Source: Pseudomonadota bacterium
Lineage (GTDB): Bacteria > Pseudomonadota > Gammaproteobacteria > Acidiferrobacterales > UBA6901
Length of the DNA: 10,508 nt
Assembly (NCBI GenBank): GCA_021783175.1
Contig: JAJXUF010000112.1
Span: forward strand, 1 to 10,508
Direction: 5' to 3'
Positions 1 to 7,430 of this stretch are shown here, one piece after another. The position numbers were made by a program, and so were the translations under genes. The number at the start of each line of letters is the position of its first letter. Within the stretch, counting starts at the first letter, position 1. Below the pieces are notes generated by a model. The model did no database searches and was not told where the DNA came from. It saw nothing but the letters and a program-made list of their open reading frames with translations.

Positions 1-1698
1 GTGCATCCGGAATACGAGCTGCTTGCCGAGCACCAGGTCCCGGCACCGCAGACCCATCTCACGCCGGTCTATCCGATAACCGAAGGCGTGAGTCAGCTCA
101 CGTTGCGCAGACTCGTTGGCGAAGCGCTGGACAGCAGTTTGCGACAAATTCGCGAATGGTTACCGCAGGAGGTGCTGGCGCAATTCAGCTTGCCGACTTT
201 GCAGGATGCATTGGAATTCGTTCATCGGCCGCCGCCGCAAGCCGAAGTCGATCGGCTGGAGCAGGGGTTTCACCCGGCACAGCAGCGCCTCGCCTTCGAG
301 GAGCTCCTGGCGTATCACCTCAGTCTTAGAAAGCTCAAGGAACGGACCCGCCACCAGCGCGCGCCCACCATTAATGCAAATGGTGGACTGCTAGATCGAT
401 TGCTTGGCGCTCTTCCCTTCTCGCCGACCGCCGCCCAGCGTCGGGTCATCGACGAGATCGCGCGCGATCTGCGCCAAAACCGACCGATGCAACGTTTGGT
501 GCAAGGTGACGTTGGATCCGGCAAGACGCTGGTCGCCGCCGCCGCCGCTCTCTATGCCGTCGAATCGGGATGGCAGGTGGCTGTAATGGCGCCGACGGAG
601 CTTCTCGCGGAGCAGCACTGGCGCAATTTCACGGGCTGGTTCGAGCCTCTCGGCATCGAGGTGGCCTGGCTTTCAGGTAGCCTCAATGCCAAGACGCGAC
701 GATCGATGTCGCAGCTTGTGGCTTCAGGCAGGGCGTCGGTAGTAGTTGGTACGCACGCCCTTTTTCAGCGTGAAATCGAATTCAGCCGGTTAGGTTTGGT
801 GGTGGTAGATGAACAACACCGCTTTGGGGTCCATCAGCGCTTAATGTTGCGCCAAAAGGGCAGTGGCGATGGGCAACTGCCGCATCAGTTGATCATGACT
901 GCCACGCCCATACCGCGTACCCTGGCGCAGGCAGTTTACGCTGATCTCGATGTTTCCGTTGTCGATGAACTCCCGCCGGGGCGCCAGCCAGTTGAGACAG
1001 TGGTGATTTCTGACCGACGCCGCGCGGAAGTAATCCAGCGCGTGCACCGCGCCTGTCTGGAAAAACGCCAGGCGTACTGGGTCTGTCCGCTGATCGAAGA
1101 ATCGGATGTGCTTGAGCTGCAAACAGCAACGGCCACCGAGGCCGCCTTGCGCCAAGCCCTGCCGGAACTGCACGTTAGCCTTGTGCACGGCCGAATGAAA
1201 CCGGCAGAAAAGGAGCGCGCGATGCTGGCTTTCAAGGAAGGCTCGGTTGACCTGCTGGTGGCGACGACCGTCATCGAGGTTGGCGTGGACGTTCCGAACG
1301 CGAGCCTAATGATCATCGAAAACGCTGAGCGTCTCGGTCTATCGCAATTGCACCAGTTGCGCGGGCGCGTTGGGCGCGGTCGCGTCGCCAGTGGTTGCGT
1401 GCTGATGTACCGTGGACCGCTCTCGGCAATGGCGCGAGCACGCCTCGCTGTCATGCGTGCGACCAACGACGGCTTTGAAATTGCCAACAAGGATCTCGAA
1501 ATGCGCGGTCCGGGCGAGGTCTTGGGTACCCGCCAGACCGGCGAACAGAGATTCCACATTGCAGATCTCGTGCGAGATCAGTCTGTGCTTCCTAAAATCG
1601 AGCAGGTTGCTTCCTTTTTGCTGGAAAAGTACCCGCAGCATGTCGCACCAATCGTGCGCCGCTGGCTTGGGCTTAAGGACAGTTACGGCGAAGTGTAG
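1..1698 (+). CDS. recG: ATP-dependent DNA helicase RecG, 5'-truncated by window edge
   Basis: RecG is a superfamily 2 helicase that remodels stalled replication forks and Holliday junctions. The 565 residues visible align closely with E. coli RecG (693 residues, recalled) from about its residue 129, so the N-terminal wedge domain is mostly outside the window and the GTG at position 1 is an internal valine, not a start. Numbering from position 1, Walker A (GDVGSGKT) is at 169-176, the DEQH box at 270-273, motif III TATPIPRT at 300-307 and motif VI QLRGRVGRG at 452-460, followed by the RecG-typical C-terminal segment with RGPGEVLGTRQTG. All key helicase residues are intact, and the gene ends at TAG 1696-1698. 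It lies 113 bases before ubiC on the same strand. Identification is secure; only the true start is unknown. Confidence 0.97.
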   Translation: MHPEYELLAEHQVPAPQTHLTPVYPITEGVSQLTLRRLVGEALDSSLRQIREWLPQEVLAQFSLPTLQDALEFVHRPPPQAEVDRLEQGFHPAQQRLAFEELLAYHLSLRKLKERTRHQRAPTINANGGLLDRLLGALPFSPTAAQRRVIDEIARDLRQNRPMQRLVQGDVGSGKTLVAAAAALYAVESGWQVAVMAPTELLAEQHWRNFTGWFEPLGIEVAWLSGSLNAKTRRSMSQLVASGRASVVVGTHALFQREIEFSRLGLVVVDEQHRFGVHQRLMLRQKGSGDGQLPHQLIMTATPIPRTLAQAVYADLDVSVVDELPPGRQPVETVVISDRRRAEVIQRVHRACLEKRQAYWVCPLIEESDVLELQTATATEAALRQALPELHVSLVHGRMKPAEKERAMLAFKEGSVDLLVATTVIEVGVDVPNASLMIIENAERLGLSQLHQLRGRVGRGRVASGCVLMYRGPLSAMARARLAVMRATNDGFEIANKDLEMRGPGEVLGTRQTGEQRFHIADLVRDQSVLPKIEQVASFLLEKYPQHVAPIVRRWLGLKDSYGEV

Positions 1699-1705
1699 TT
1701 ATGTC

Positions 1706-1734
1706 TGGTCGGGATGCTTGTCGGGCGGCATAAT
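1706..1734 (+). promoter_or_regulatory. Possible promoter for the ubi cluster
   Basis: In the recG-ubiC gap, CATAAT at 1729-1734 matches five of six bases of the sigma-70 -10 consensus. The hexamer 17 bases upstream, TGGTCG at 1706-1711, matches the -35 consensus at only three positions. Transcription would begin near 1741. This is the best candidate in the gap but weak, and the cluster could instead be read through from recG. Confidence 0.27.
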
Positions 1735-1740
1735 GTGCGC

Positions 1741-1815
1741 ATGAGGTTACTTAAGTCTCCGCGCTTTAATCCGATCCGGCGGGCGCGGCGTCCGATCCCC
1801 CGGTATCGCGGATGA
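1741..1815 (+). CDS. Tiny Arg-rich open frame overlapping ubiC (speculative)
   Basis: ATG at 1741 opens a frame of 24 codons ending at TGA 1813-1815. Its last bases form an ATGA overlap with the ubiC start at 1812. The predicted peptide is strongly basic, with nine arginines and one lysine in 24 residues (it begins MRLLKSPRFNPIRRARRP). There is no Shine-Dalgarno sequence. If the possible promoter at 1706-1734 is real, the ATG would sit at or next to the transcript's 5' end, so translation would be leaderless. It could be a leader peptide that couples translation into ubiC, which also lacks a clear ribosome binding site. In a GC-rich gap, chance is an equally good explanation. I recognise no family. 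Confidence 0.2.
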   Translation: MRLLKSPRFNPIRRARRPIPRYRG

Positions 1816-2381
1816 AGTCGGCGGCAATGCGGCCCGGCGGGCCGAAGTGGCAGCGCAACCGCCGTCTGTGGGCGCAGGAAATTCCGGCCAAGATTCTGGA
1901 CTGGATTTTCGATCCGGCATCATTGACCGCGCGCCTGCGCGCAGTCTGCCCGGGAAGATTTCATGTCGCGGTATTGGCGCAGCGCTGGTTGCGGCCGGCT
2001 CACGGCGAGGCGCGCGCGCTGGGTATGCGGCCCGGCCGATACGGTTTGGTGCGTCAGGTGTATCTTTGTTGCGGCGATCGCACGCTTGTTTTTGCCCGCA
2101 CGGTGATCCCGCCAGGAACTCTCTCGGGCAAGGAACGCAAACTGGCGAGCCTAAAAACGCGTCCTCTAGGCGCACTGTTGTTTGCCGAGCCAAGTCTGAG
2201 ACGTGTGCAGGTGTCGGTCGAGCGGCTGGTGCCGGGTGATGCCCTTTATGCAACTGCATCGCGCGCAATTCAGAATAAACCCAAAGTAATCTGGGGCAGG
2301 CGGTCGCTTTTTGCCATCAAGCGCAAGGAGCTAATGGTGAGCGAGTATTTTCTTCCTGACATTCCGCCATGCAAACCATGA
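1812..2381 (+). CDS. ubiC: Chorismate--pyruvate lyase UbiC
   Basis: UbiC removes pyruvate from chorismate to give 4-hydroxybenzoate, the first committed step of ubiquinone head-group synthesis, in the cytoplasm. The 189-residue product matches the UbiC family: LDWIF near 29-33, a VRQVYL segment with R81 where the catalytic-site arginine of E. coli UbiC lies, ARTVIP at 95-100, PLG at 118-120, WGRR at 161-164 and the terminal SEYFLP with E178 aligning with the essential glutamate. E. coli UbiC has 165 residues (recalled); the extra length is mainly at the N-terminus and around residues 130-155. An in-frame stop at 1767-1769 bounds the frame upstream. ATG 1812 is the first start, but M6 (1827) is possible, and neither has a good Shine-Dalgarno. 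The stop overlaps the start of ubiA. Confidence 0.93.
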   Translation: MKSAAMRPGGPKWQRNRRLWAQEIPAKILDWIFDPASLTARLRAVCPGRFHVAVLAQRWLRPAHGEARALGMRPGRYGLVRQVYLCCGDRTLVFARTVIPPGTLSGKERKLASLKTRPLGALLFAEPSLRRVQVSVERLVPGDALYATASRAIQNKPKVIWGRRSLFAIKRKELMVSEYFLPDIPPCKP

Positions 2382-3241
2382 CAGGCCTTGCTACCCGTGT
2401 GCGCGACTACGCCGTACTCATGCGCGTGCATCGACCAATCGGCGCGTTGCTTCTGCTTTGGCCGACGTTGTGGGCCCTGTGGATTGCCGGTGCCGGGCGG
2501 CCGGCGCTCGCGGCTGTCAGCATATTCGCGGTCGGTGTCTTTCTGATGCGCTCGGCCGGATGTGTGATCAATGACTACGCCGACCGCAATTTTGATCCCC
2601 TCGTTGAACGTACGCGGGACCGACCGCTCGCCGCCGGGCGGGTTTCGTCACGCGAGGCGATGGCGTTATTTGTTGCCTTGTGCCTGATCGCCTTCATGCT
2701 CGTGTTGTCGCTGAATGCGCTCAGCGTGGAGTTATCCCTAGTAGGCGCCTTTCTGGCCGCAAGCTATCCATTCACCAAGCGTTACACTCATCTGCCGCAA
2801 TTCTACCTCGGCGTCGCTTTCGGCTGGGGTATTCCGATGGCGTTCGCCGCCGAAACCGGCGCTGTACCGATGGTCGCCTGGGTGCTGCTGGGCGCGAATA
2901 TTTTCTGGGCTGTGGCTTATGACACCGAGTATGCCATGGTCGATCGCGACGATGATCTCAAAATCGGTGTCCGGTCCACGGCCATTCTCTTTGGACACTG
3001 GGACCGGTTGCTGATTGGTATTTTTCACGCGTTTGCGCTCGGACTGCTCGTCTGGGTCGGTACGCTCACTGGGCGCGGATTGCTGTATTATGCTGGCCTA
3101 ACCGCGGCCGCCATGTTTGCCGCGTACCAGCAGTTTCTTATTCGGAGCCGCGATCGCGCCCAATGTTTCCGCGCATTCATGAACAACAACTTTCTGGGAG
3201 CAGCTGTGTTCGCCGGTTTGTTCTTGGATTTCTATCGTTAG
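2369..3241 (+). CDS. ubiA: 4-hydroxybenzoate polyprenyltransferase UbiA
   Basis: This inner-membrane enzyme attaches the polyprenyl tail to 4-hydroxybenzoate, the step after UbiC. The 290-residue protein has about eight to nine hydrophobic segments and both aspartate-rich, Mg2+-diphosphate-binding motifs of the UbiA superfamily: NDYADRNFD at 68-76, and [13 protein letters not shown] at 184-196. The segment [13 protein letters not shown] around 132-144 is also typical. The length equals that of E. coli UbiA (290, recalled). Two starts are possible: ATG 2369, overlapping ubiC by 13 bases, or ATG 2378, forming an ATGA overlap with the ubiC stop. No Shine-Dalgarno precedes either, so translation is probably coupled to ubiC. 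The stop TAG 3239-3241 overlaps the AGGAG that serves the next gene. Confidence 0.96.
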   Translation: MQTMTGLATRVRDYAVLMRVHRPIGALLLLWPTLWALWIAGAGRPALAAVSIFAVGVFLMRSAGCVINDYADRNFDPLVERTRDRPLAAGRVSSREAMALFVALCLIAFMLVLSLNALSVELSLVGAFLAASYPFTKRYTHLPQFYLGVAFGWGIPMAFAAETGAVPMVAWVLLGANIFWAVAYDTEYAMVDRDDDLKIGVRSTAILFGHWDRLLIGIFHAFALGLLVWVGTLTGRGLLYYAGLTAAAMFAAYQQFLIRSRDRAQCFRAFMNNNFLGAAVFAGLFLDFYR

Positions 3242-3250
3242 GAGCGCGTT

Positions 3251-3880
3251 ATGAAACTCTATGGATCACTGACCTCACCGTACGTACGCAAGATCCGCGT
3301 TTTGCTTAAGGAAAAAGCCATTGCATGTGATTTCGTCATCGAGAGTCCCTACGATTCGGGCAGTCACGTGCCGGCCCTCAATCCTTTGGGCAAGGTGCCG
3401 GTACTGGTGCGCGACGATAATGAGGTGCTGTTCGATTCCCCGCTCATTGTCGACTATCTAGATTCGCTCAAGGGAGAGCCGCTAACACCGCCTGCCGGCG
3501 AGGCGCGTTGGCAGGTACTGCGCTGGCATGCCTTGGGTCAGGGGATTCTCGACGCCGTGGTAGCTCGGCTCATGGAAGCACGGCGACCGACAGAAAAGCA
3601 GTTGGCGGAATCCATCACGCGTCAGGAAAGCAAGATCATTGCCGCCCTGAAATATGCCGACAACGCCAAAAAAGGCCCGGCCTACCTGGTAGGCGAGCGC
3701 TTCAGCCTTGCAGATCTCGCGCTTGGCGTGGCTCTTGAGTACGTCGACTTTCGCTTCCCGCACGACTGGCGCAGTCAGCATCCGCGACTGGCCCACTGGC
3801 TTGCCGGTATCAGTACGCGCGGATCCTTTGCTGAAACCGTTCCGCCAGGAATGGAAAAGTCTCTCGATGCGCCGCACTGA
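3251..3880 (+). CDS. Glutathione S-transferase family protein (YibF-like)
   Basis: A 209-residue cytosolic GST-like protein resembling E. coli YibF (202 residues, recalled). The N-terminal thioredoxin-fold domain carries the TSPYVRK stretch (8-14), the cis-proline segment NPLGKVPVL (44-52, P50) and the glutathione-binding DSPLI (62-66, S63). The all-helical C-terminal domain has the SLAD capping box at 152-155. S9, next to P10, is a candidate catalytic serine. ATG 3251 is chosen because AGGAG at 3240-3244 lies six bases upstream, overlapping the ubiA stop, so the gene is very likely cotranscribed with ubiA. Its substrate cannot be told from sequence. Its place between ubiA and ubiD hints at a link to quinone metabolism or redox protection, but that is inference only. 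Confidence 0.9.
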   Translation: MKLYGSLTSPYVRKIRVLLKEKAIACDFVIESPYDSGSHVPALNPLGKVPVLVRDDNEVLFDSPLIVDYLDSLKGEPLTPPAGEARWQVLRWHALGQGILDAVVARLMEARRPTEKQLAESITRQESKIIAALKYADNAKKGPAYLVGERFSLADLALGVALEYVDFRFPHDWRSQHPRLAHWLAGISTRGSFAETVPPGMEKSLDAPH

Positions 3881-3921
3881 CAACAGCCATACAAACGGCG
3901 CGCCCGCGCTTAGGCAGCTTG

Positions 3922-3956
3922 AGCTCAAAGGCGTGAGGCGTCTTTGGCTGTTTTTT
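3922..3956 (+). terminator. Terminator-like hairpin with T6 tract before ubiD
   Basis: Bases 3922-3931 can pair with 3941-3949 (AGC, a one-base bulge, then CAAAGG against TCTTTGGCT, including one G-U pair). The loop is nine bases, and the stem is followed by G and six T residues at 3951-3956. This is the form of an intrinsic terminator, though the stem is only moderately stable. The T tract ends three bases before the ubiD Shine-Dalgarno. A second pairing, AACAGCCA 3882-3889 with TGGCTGTT 3945-3952, and the palindrome TTGAGCTCAA 3919-3928 compete for the same bases. It may partly end the ubiC-ubiA-GST transcript or act as an attenuator. Confidence 0.42.
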
Positions 3957-3959
3957 ACC

Positions 3960-3976
3960 AAGGAATCGGACGCGTG
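3960..3976 (+). promoter_or_regulatory. ubiD ribosome binding site and GTG start
   Basis: AAGGA at 3960-3964 lies nine bases before GTG 3974. This supports GTG 3974 over the TTG at 3944, which has no such site and would add ten residues absent from known UbiD proteins. With the GTG start, conserved residues fall where I recall them in UbiD family numbering (N172, E238, D287). Confidence 0.75.
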
Positions 3977-5461
3977 ATCTATCGCGACCTTCGAGATTTT
4001 ATCGACCAGCTCGAACGCCGGGGTGATCTCAGACGCATCGATATCGAGGTGGACCCATACCTTGAAATCACTGAGATCTGTGACCGGACTCTGCGCGTTG
4101 GCGGACCTGCGCTGCTGTTTACCCGCCCCAGCGGCCATGACACACCGGTACTGGCCAATTTATTTGGTACGGCGCAACGCGTAGCACTGGCCATGGGCGC
4201 CGAGTCGATCGAGGCGTTACGTGATGTCGGCAAGCTGTTGGCCTATCTCAAGGAGCCCGAGCCGCCGAAGGGATTTCGCGATCTGTGGGAGAAACTTCCG
4301 ACGTTCAAGCAGGTGCTGAACATGCCGTCGCGTGTCATCAAGAACGCGCCGTGCCAAGAGCGCGTTATCGAGGCAGATCAGGTAGATCTGGCAAAGCTGC
4401 CGATTCAAACCTGCTGGCCCGGGGATGCCGGGCCGCTCATTACTTGGGGCCTTACCGTGACGCGCGGGCCGCATAAGGAACGCCAGAATTTGGGCGTCTA
4501 CCGGCAGCAGGTAATCGGGCGTAACAAGCTGATCATGCGCTGGCTTGCTCATCGCGGAGGGGCGCTCGACTTCCGTGACTGGTGTGCGGCGCGCCCACGG
4601 GAGCCATTTCCATTGGCTGTCGCCCTCGGCGCCGATCCCGCTACCATTCTGGGCGCAGTGACGCCGGTACCAGATACACTTTCCGAGTACCAGTTCGCGG
4701 GTCTGCTTCGCGGCGCCAAGACCGAAGTGGTCGGTTGCCAGACCAGCGATTTGCAGGTTCCGGCGAATGCCGAGTTTGTGCTCGAAGGCCATATTATGCC
4801 AGGTGAAGAGGCGGACGAAGGACCGTTCGGTGACCACACTGGCTACTACAATGAAGTGGAGCGCTTTCCGGTTTTTACCGTCGAGCGCATCACACACCGG
4901 GTCAATCCGATTTATCACAGCACCTATACTGGTCGCCCCCCTGACGAACCCTCGATACTCGGTTTGGCACTCAACGAAGTCTTCGTGCCATTGCTGCAAA
5001 AACAGTTTCCGGAAATTGTGGATTTTTATTTGCCTCCGGAAGGTTGTTCCTATCGCGTTGCCATAGTGAGTATGCGCAAGCAGTACCCCGGTCACGCCAA
5101 ACGTGTCATGTTCGGCGTGTGGTCTTTTTTGCGCCAGTTTATGTACACGAAATTCGTCATCGTCACCGACGATGACGTCAATGTACGCGACTGGAATGAT
5201 GTTATCTGGGCTGTGGCGACCCGCGTCGATCCCGCGCGCGACACAACCATTGTTGAAAATACGCCGATCGATTACCTCGATTTTGCCAGCCCTGCGCCGG
5301 CGCTCGGAGCCAAGATGGGCCTGGACGCGACCAATAAATGGCCAACCGAAACATCGCGCGTGTGGGGACGTCCAATCTCGATGACGCCTGCGGTGCGGCA
5401 GCGAGTGGACGCGATCTGGGACGAGCTCGGAATTGCCCGTTCGGCCACAAAAAGCCCATGA
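3974..5461 (+). CDS. ubiD: 4-hydroxy-3-polyprenylbenzoate decarboxylase UbiD
   Basis: UbiD decarboxylates the prenylated 4-hydroxybenzoate made by UbiA, using prenylated FMN and a divalent metal (family knowledge). The 495-residue product is close in length to E. coli UbiD (497, recalled) and nearly colinear with it. Visible signatures include the metal/cofactor-binding segment [10 protein letters not shown] (170-179, N172), [10 protein letters not shown] (187-196), LSEY with E238, and [13 protein letters not shown] (282-294), where D287 is the expected proton donor, then [11 protein letters not shown] and [14 protein letters not shown]. The start is the GTG with AAGGA nine bases upstream. 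UbiX, which makes the cofactor, is not in the window. The stop forms an ATGA overlap with the next gene. No truncation or missing active-site residue is apparent. Confidence 0.97.
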   Translation: MIYRDLRDFIDQLERRGDLRRIDIEVDPYLEITEICDRTLRVGGPALLFTRPSGHDTPVLANLFGTAQRVALAMGAESIEALRDVGKLLAYLKEPEPPKGFRDLWEKLPTFKQVLNMPSRVIKNAPCQERVIEADQVDLAKLPIQTCWPGDAGPLITWGLTVTRGPHKERQNLGVYRQQVIGRNKLIMRWLAHRGGALDFRDWCAARPREPFPLAVALGADPATILGAVTPVPDTLSEYQFAGLLRGAKTEVVGCQTSDLQVPANAEFVLEGHIMPGEEADEGPFGDHTGYYNEVERFPVFTVERITHRVNPIYHSTYTGRPPDEPSILGLALNEVFVPLLQKQFPEIVDFYLPPEGCSYRVAIVSMRKQYPGHAKRVMFGVWSFLRQFMYTKFVIVTDDDVNVRDWNDVIWAVATRVDPARDTTIVENTPIDYLDFASPAPALGAKMGLDATNKWPTETSRVWGRPISMTPAVRQRVDAIWDELGIARSATKSP

Positions 5462-6462
5462 CGTTCGCCTTGCTGCTCGGCGCGCTCATAGTTATTTTCC
5501 TCGGCGCCGAGGCGTTCACCAACGCGCTGGAGCATTTGGGGCAACGTCTCAAGATCTCTGAAGGGGTGACGGGGTCGATTTTCGCGGCAGTCGGCACCGC
5601 CTTGCCCGAGACCATCGTACCCATCGTTGCGGTATTTGTTAACGGCGGAACGCGCCAAGGCGTCGGTGCCGAGGTCAGCGTTGGCGCGATACTCGGTGCG
5701 CCAATGATGCTGTCTACGTTGACGCTTTTTCTGGTTGCATTGGTTGCCGCTACGCGGCGTGGTTGGGCGGGGGTCTTCAGGCCCGAACGCAGTGGTCTCA
5801 TGCGCGATCTTTCCTGGTTCCTGCTTGCTTTCAGCCTTTCCGCGGGCGCGATTTTCGTGCCGCACGCATCGCGTCTTGTGCGCGCGCTCATGGCGCTGAT
5901 ACTGGTGTTGATCTATTTCGTCTATATTCTATTGACAGTGCGCGCCTCGGCCAGGCTTGTCATGGATGGCCACGGTACGGAAGCTGATCATCCGCTTCAT
6001 CTGGCGCGCATTGGATTGGCAGAACACATGGCGACCATTGTCCTGCAGTTGGCTGCAGGACTGGTCCTGATCGTGTTCGGCGCGCGCGGCTTCGTCTACG
6101 GTGTGGAAGGACTTTCCGCCCGGAGTGGGATCTCGGCACTCGTCCTCTCTTTGCTCATCATTCCCATTGCGACCGAACTGCCGGAAAAGATCAACAGCAT
6201 TCTCTGGATACGTCGCCATCGCGACACCCTCGCCTTCGGCAACATCACCGGCGCCATGGTTTTCCAGGGCAGTCTGCTGCCAGCCATCGGCATCATGCTG
6301 ACGCCGTGGCAATCGCGTCCGGAGGTTCTGCTTGGATTGGCGGTGCCCCTGGTCGCTTGCGCGTACCTGCTCCTTATGCTGCGCAGAGGGGCTTTGCGCC
6401 CCTATCATTTGGTGCTGAACGGGATTTTGTATCTCGCTTATTTTGTCGCCCTGTCATGGTAG
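5458..6462 (+). CDS. Sodium/calcium exchanger (CaCA) family membrane protein, divergent
   Basis: A 334-residue, very hydrophobic protein with about ten predicted membrane segments in two related halves, as in the Ca2+/cation antiporter superfamily. The alpha-1 signature is GTALPE at 46-51 with GAILGAP at 76-82; alpha-2 is ATELPE at 238-243 with [10 protein letters not shown] at 261-270. The glutamates E51 and E243 match the two central ion-binding glutamates of the family, but the usual GSN triplets are GAP and GAM, and the serine before LPE in alpha-2 is E240. A cytoplasmic-like stretch around 163-185 links the halves. ATG 5458 overlaps the ubiD stop as ATGA and has no Shine-Dalgarno, so coupling to ubiD is likely. 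The family is fairly sure; the transported ion and direction are not. Confidence 0.85.
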   Translation: MTFALLLGALIVIFLGAEAFTNALEHLGQRLKISEGVTGSIFAAVGTALPETIVPIVAVFVNGGTRQGVGAEVSVGAILGAPMMLSTLTLFLVALVAATRRGWAGVFRPERSGLMRDLSWFLLAFSLSAGAIFVPHASRLVRALMALILVLIYFVYILLTVRASARLVMDGHGTEADHPLHLARIGLAEHMATIVLQLAAGLVLIVFGARGFVYGVEGLSARSGISALVLSLLIIPIATELPEKINSILWIRRHRDTLAFGNITGAMVFQGSLLPAIGIMLTPWQSRPEVLLGLAVPLVACAYLLLMLRRGALRPYHLVLNGILYLAYFVALSW

Positions 6463-7184
6463 AAAAACCAATCACGCACGCGAATGCAGCGGCGCAATCC
6501 GGCGCGGTTCCGCCGGTCGGACAACTTTCGCCGTGCATTGCCGGCGAGATCGCGATTGCAGGCCCTGCGGGAAATCTTGAGGCGCTGGTGGGTTGCCCCG
6601 AAAACGCCAGAGCCGTTCCTGCAGTGGGGATTGTCTGTCACCCGCATTCATTGCACGGAGGCAGCATGCACAACAAGGTTGTGCATATACTGGCGCGCAG
6701 TTTCGAGCAACTCGGATTGTGCACGGTGCGTTTCAATTTCCGCGGTGTGGGGAACAGCAGCGGTCGCTACGACCAAGGAAAAGGAGAGACCGAAGACCTG
6801 CTTGCCGTGATTGACTGGGTACAGGGCCGCCTTGCCGGCGCGGCTTTGTGGTTGGCGGGATTTTCCTTCGGATCCTATGTCGCGCTTCAAGCAGCGTCGC
6901 TGCGGGAAGTGTCGCAGTTGGTGCTCGTGGCACCTCCGGTGAACCTCTATGATTTTGCCGGACCGATTGCGAAGGACAGTAGTTGCCTCGTGATTCAGGG
7001 GGAAGAGGACGAAGTTGTTCCGCCACGCGCTGTGCAAGACTGGGTGGGGCGTCTGGTTACTCCGCCGCAGCTGGTGACGGTTCCAGGCGCGACTCATTTC
7101 TTCCACAAGCGGCTCAACGATCTGCGTGCCATCGTCGTCGATTCACTCGCGCCCCGCCTGCCAGAGTTGCGATCGAGAGGTTAA
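6456..7184 (+). CDS. Alpha/beta hydrolase of the COG2945 type
   Basis: A 242-residue soluble protein with the alpha/beta hydrolase fold. It shows CHPHSLHGGSMHNKVV (61-76), typical of this small-hydrolase group, then VRFNFRGVGNSSG (91-103), the nucleophile elbow GFSFG (135-139, S137), the acid D185 in GEEDEVV (182-188) and the catalytic histidine H214 in ATHFFH. The triad is therefore complete. Roughly the first 30 residues are rich in Ala and Pro and look like an extension beyond the core. No in-frame start lies closer to the core, so ATG 6456, which overlaps the preceding stop by seven bases, is taken as the start. No Shine-Dalgarno is visible, suggesting coupling. The substrate is unknown. 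Confidence 0.88.
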   Translation: MVEKPITHANAAAQSGAVPPVGQLSPCIAGEIAIAGPAGNLEALVGCPENARAVPAVGIVCHPHSLHGGSMHNKVVHILARSFEQLGLCTVRFNFRGVGNSSGRYDQGKGETEDLLAVIDWVQGRLAGAALWLAGFSFGSYVALQAASLREVSQLVLVAPPVNLYDFAGPIAKDSSCLVIQGEEDEVVPPRAVQDWVGRLVTPPQLVTVPGATHFFHKRLNDLRAIVVDSLAPRLPELRSRG

Positions 7185-7430
7185 TAGTGGTCCGGCCGAC
7201 TTTCCGCAACGGGCTGAGGAGATGGTTTGACCTGGCCTGCTTGCGATGTGCGGGTTATTTTCCGGCTCAGTTCGAAGAGATTGAGCCTCTGGGAAGTTGC
7301 TGTCTCAGTTGCTAATATCCGGCGCAGCGAGACGCATTGGCGTTTCGCGTCTTTGATCAGAACACCTGACTGGCATTTTTTGGCGGTTGCCGCAATCGTC
7401 CACCGGCAGCCGTTCTTCCGGGGGCGTCCA
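7185..7430. other. Non-coding gap before aroE, with hairpin and possible extended -10
   Basis: No recognisable gene lies in these 246 bases. The aroE frame stays open upstream to 7227, but its translation resembles nothing known. GGCTCA 7264-7269 pairs with TGAGCC 7282-7287 (plus one G-U pair) around a ten-base loop, without a T tract. TGCTAATAT at 7310-7318 resembles an extended -10 element but has no good -35. AGACGC 7330-7335 and GCGTCT 7347-7352 form another short inverted repeat. The aroE promoter probably lies here, but I cannot place it firmly. Confidence 0.4.

Noticed and set aside
1..3. GTG as the recG start codon
   Set aside because: The frame enters already inside RecG, aligned to about residue 129 of the E. 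coli protein, so the true start is upstream of the window.
936..1559. 207-codon minus-strand frame opposite recG
   Set aside because: It is low-complexity and rich in Arg and Ser, lies opposite conserved helicase motifs and has no family signature.
1747..2268. 173-codon minus-strand frame opposite ubiC
   Set aside because: The plus strand encodes UbiC with its active-site residues; the antisense product is Pro/Arg/Ala-rich with no motif.
3944..3973. TTG 3944 as the ubiD start
   Set aside because: It would add ten residues that UbiD proteins lack and has no ribosome binding site, while GTG 3974 has AAGGA nine bases upstream.
4217..5095. 292-codon minus-strand frame opposite ubiD
   Set aside because: It lies wholly opposite a full, well-conserved ubiD and its translation resembles no known protein; long antisense frames are common in GC-rich genes.
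5202..5891. 229-codon minus-strand frame over the ubiD/antiporter junction
   Set aside because: It is antisense to two well-supported genes and its composition is typical of a shadow frame.
7371..7390. Sigma-54-like TGGC...TTGC pair upstream of aroE
   Set aside because: The GG and GC elements are 17 bases apart rather than the required 12, so this is not a -24/-12 promoter.
7227..7430. 68-residue N-terminal extension of aroE
   Set aside because: The extension matches no AroE protein; ATG 7431 gives the expected N-terminus.
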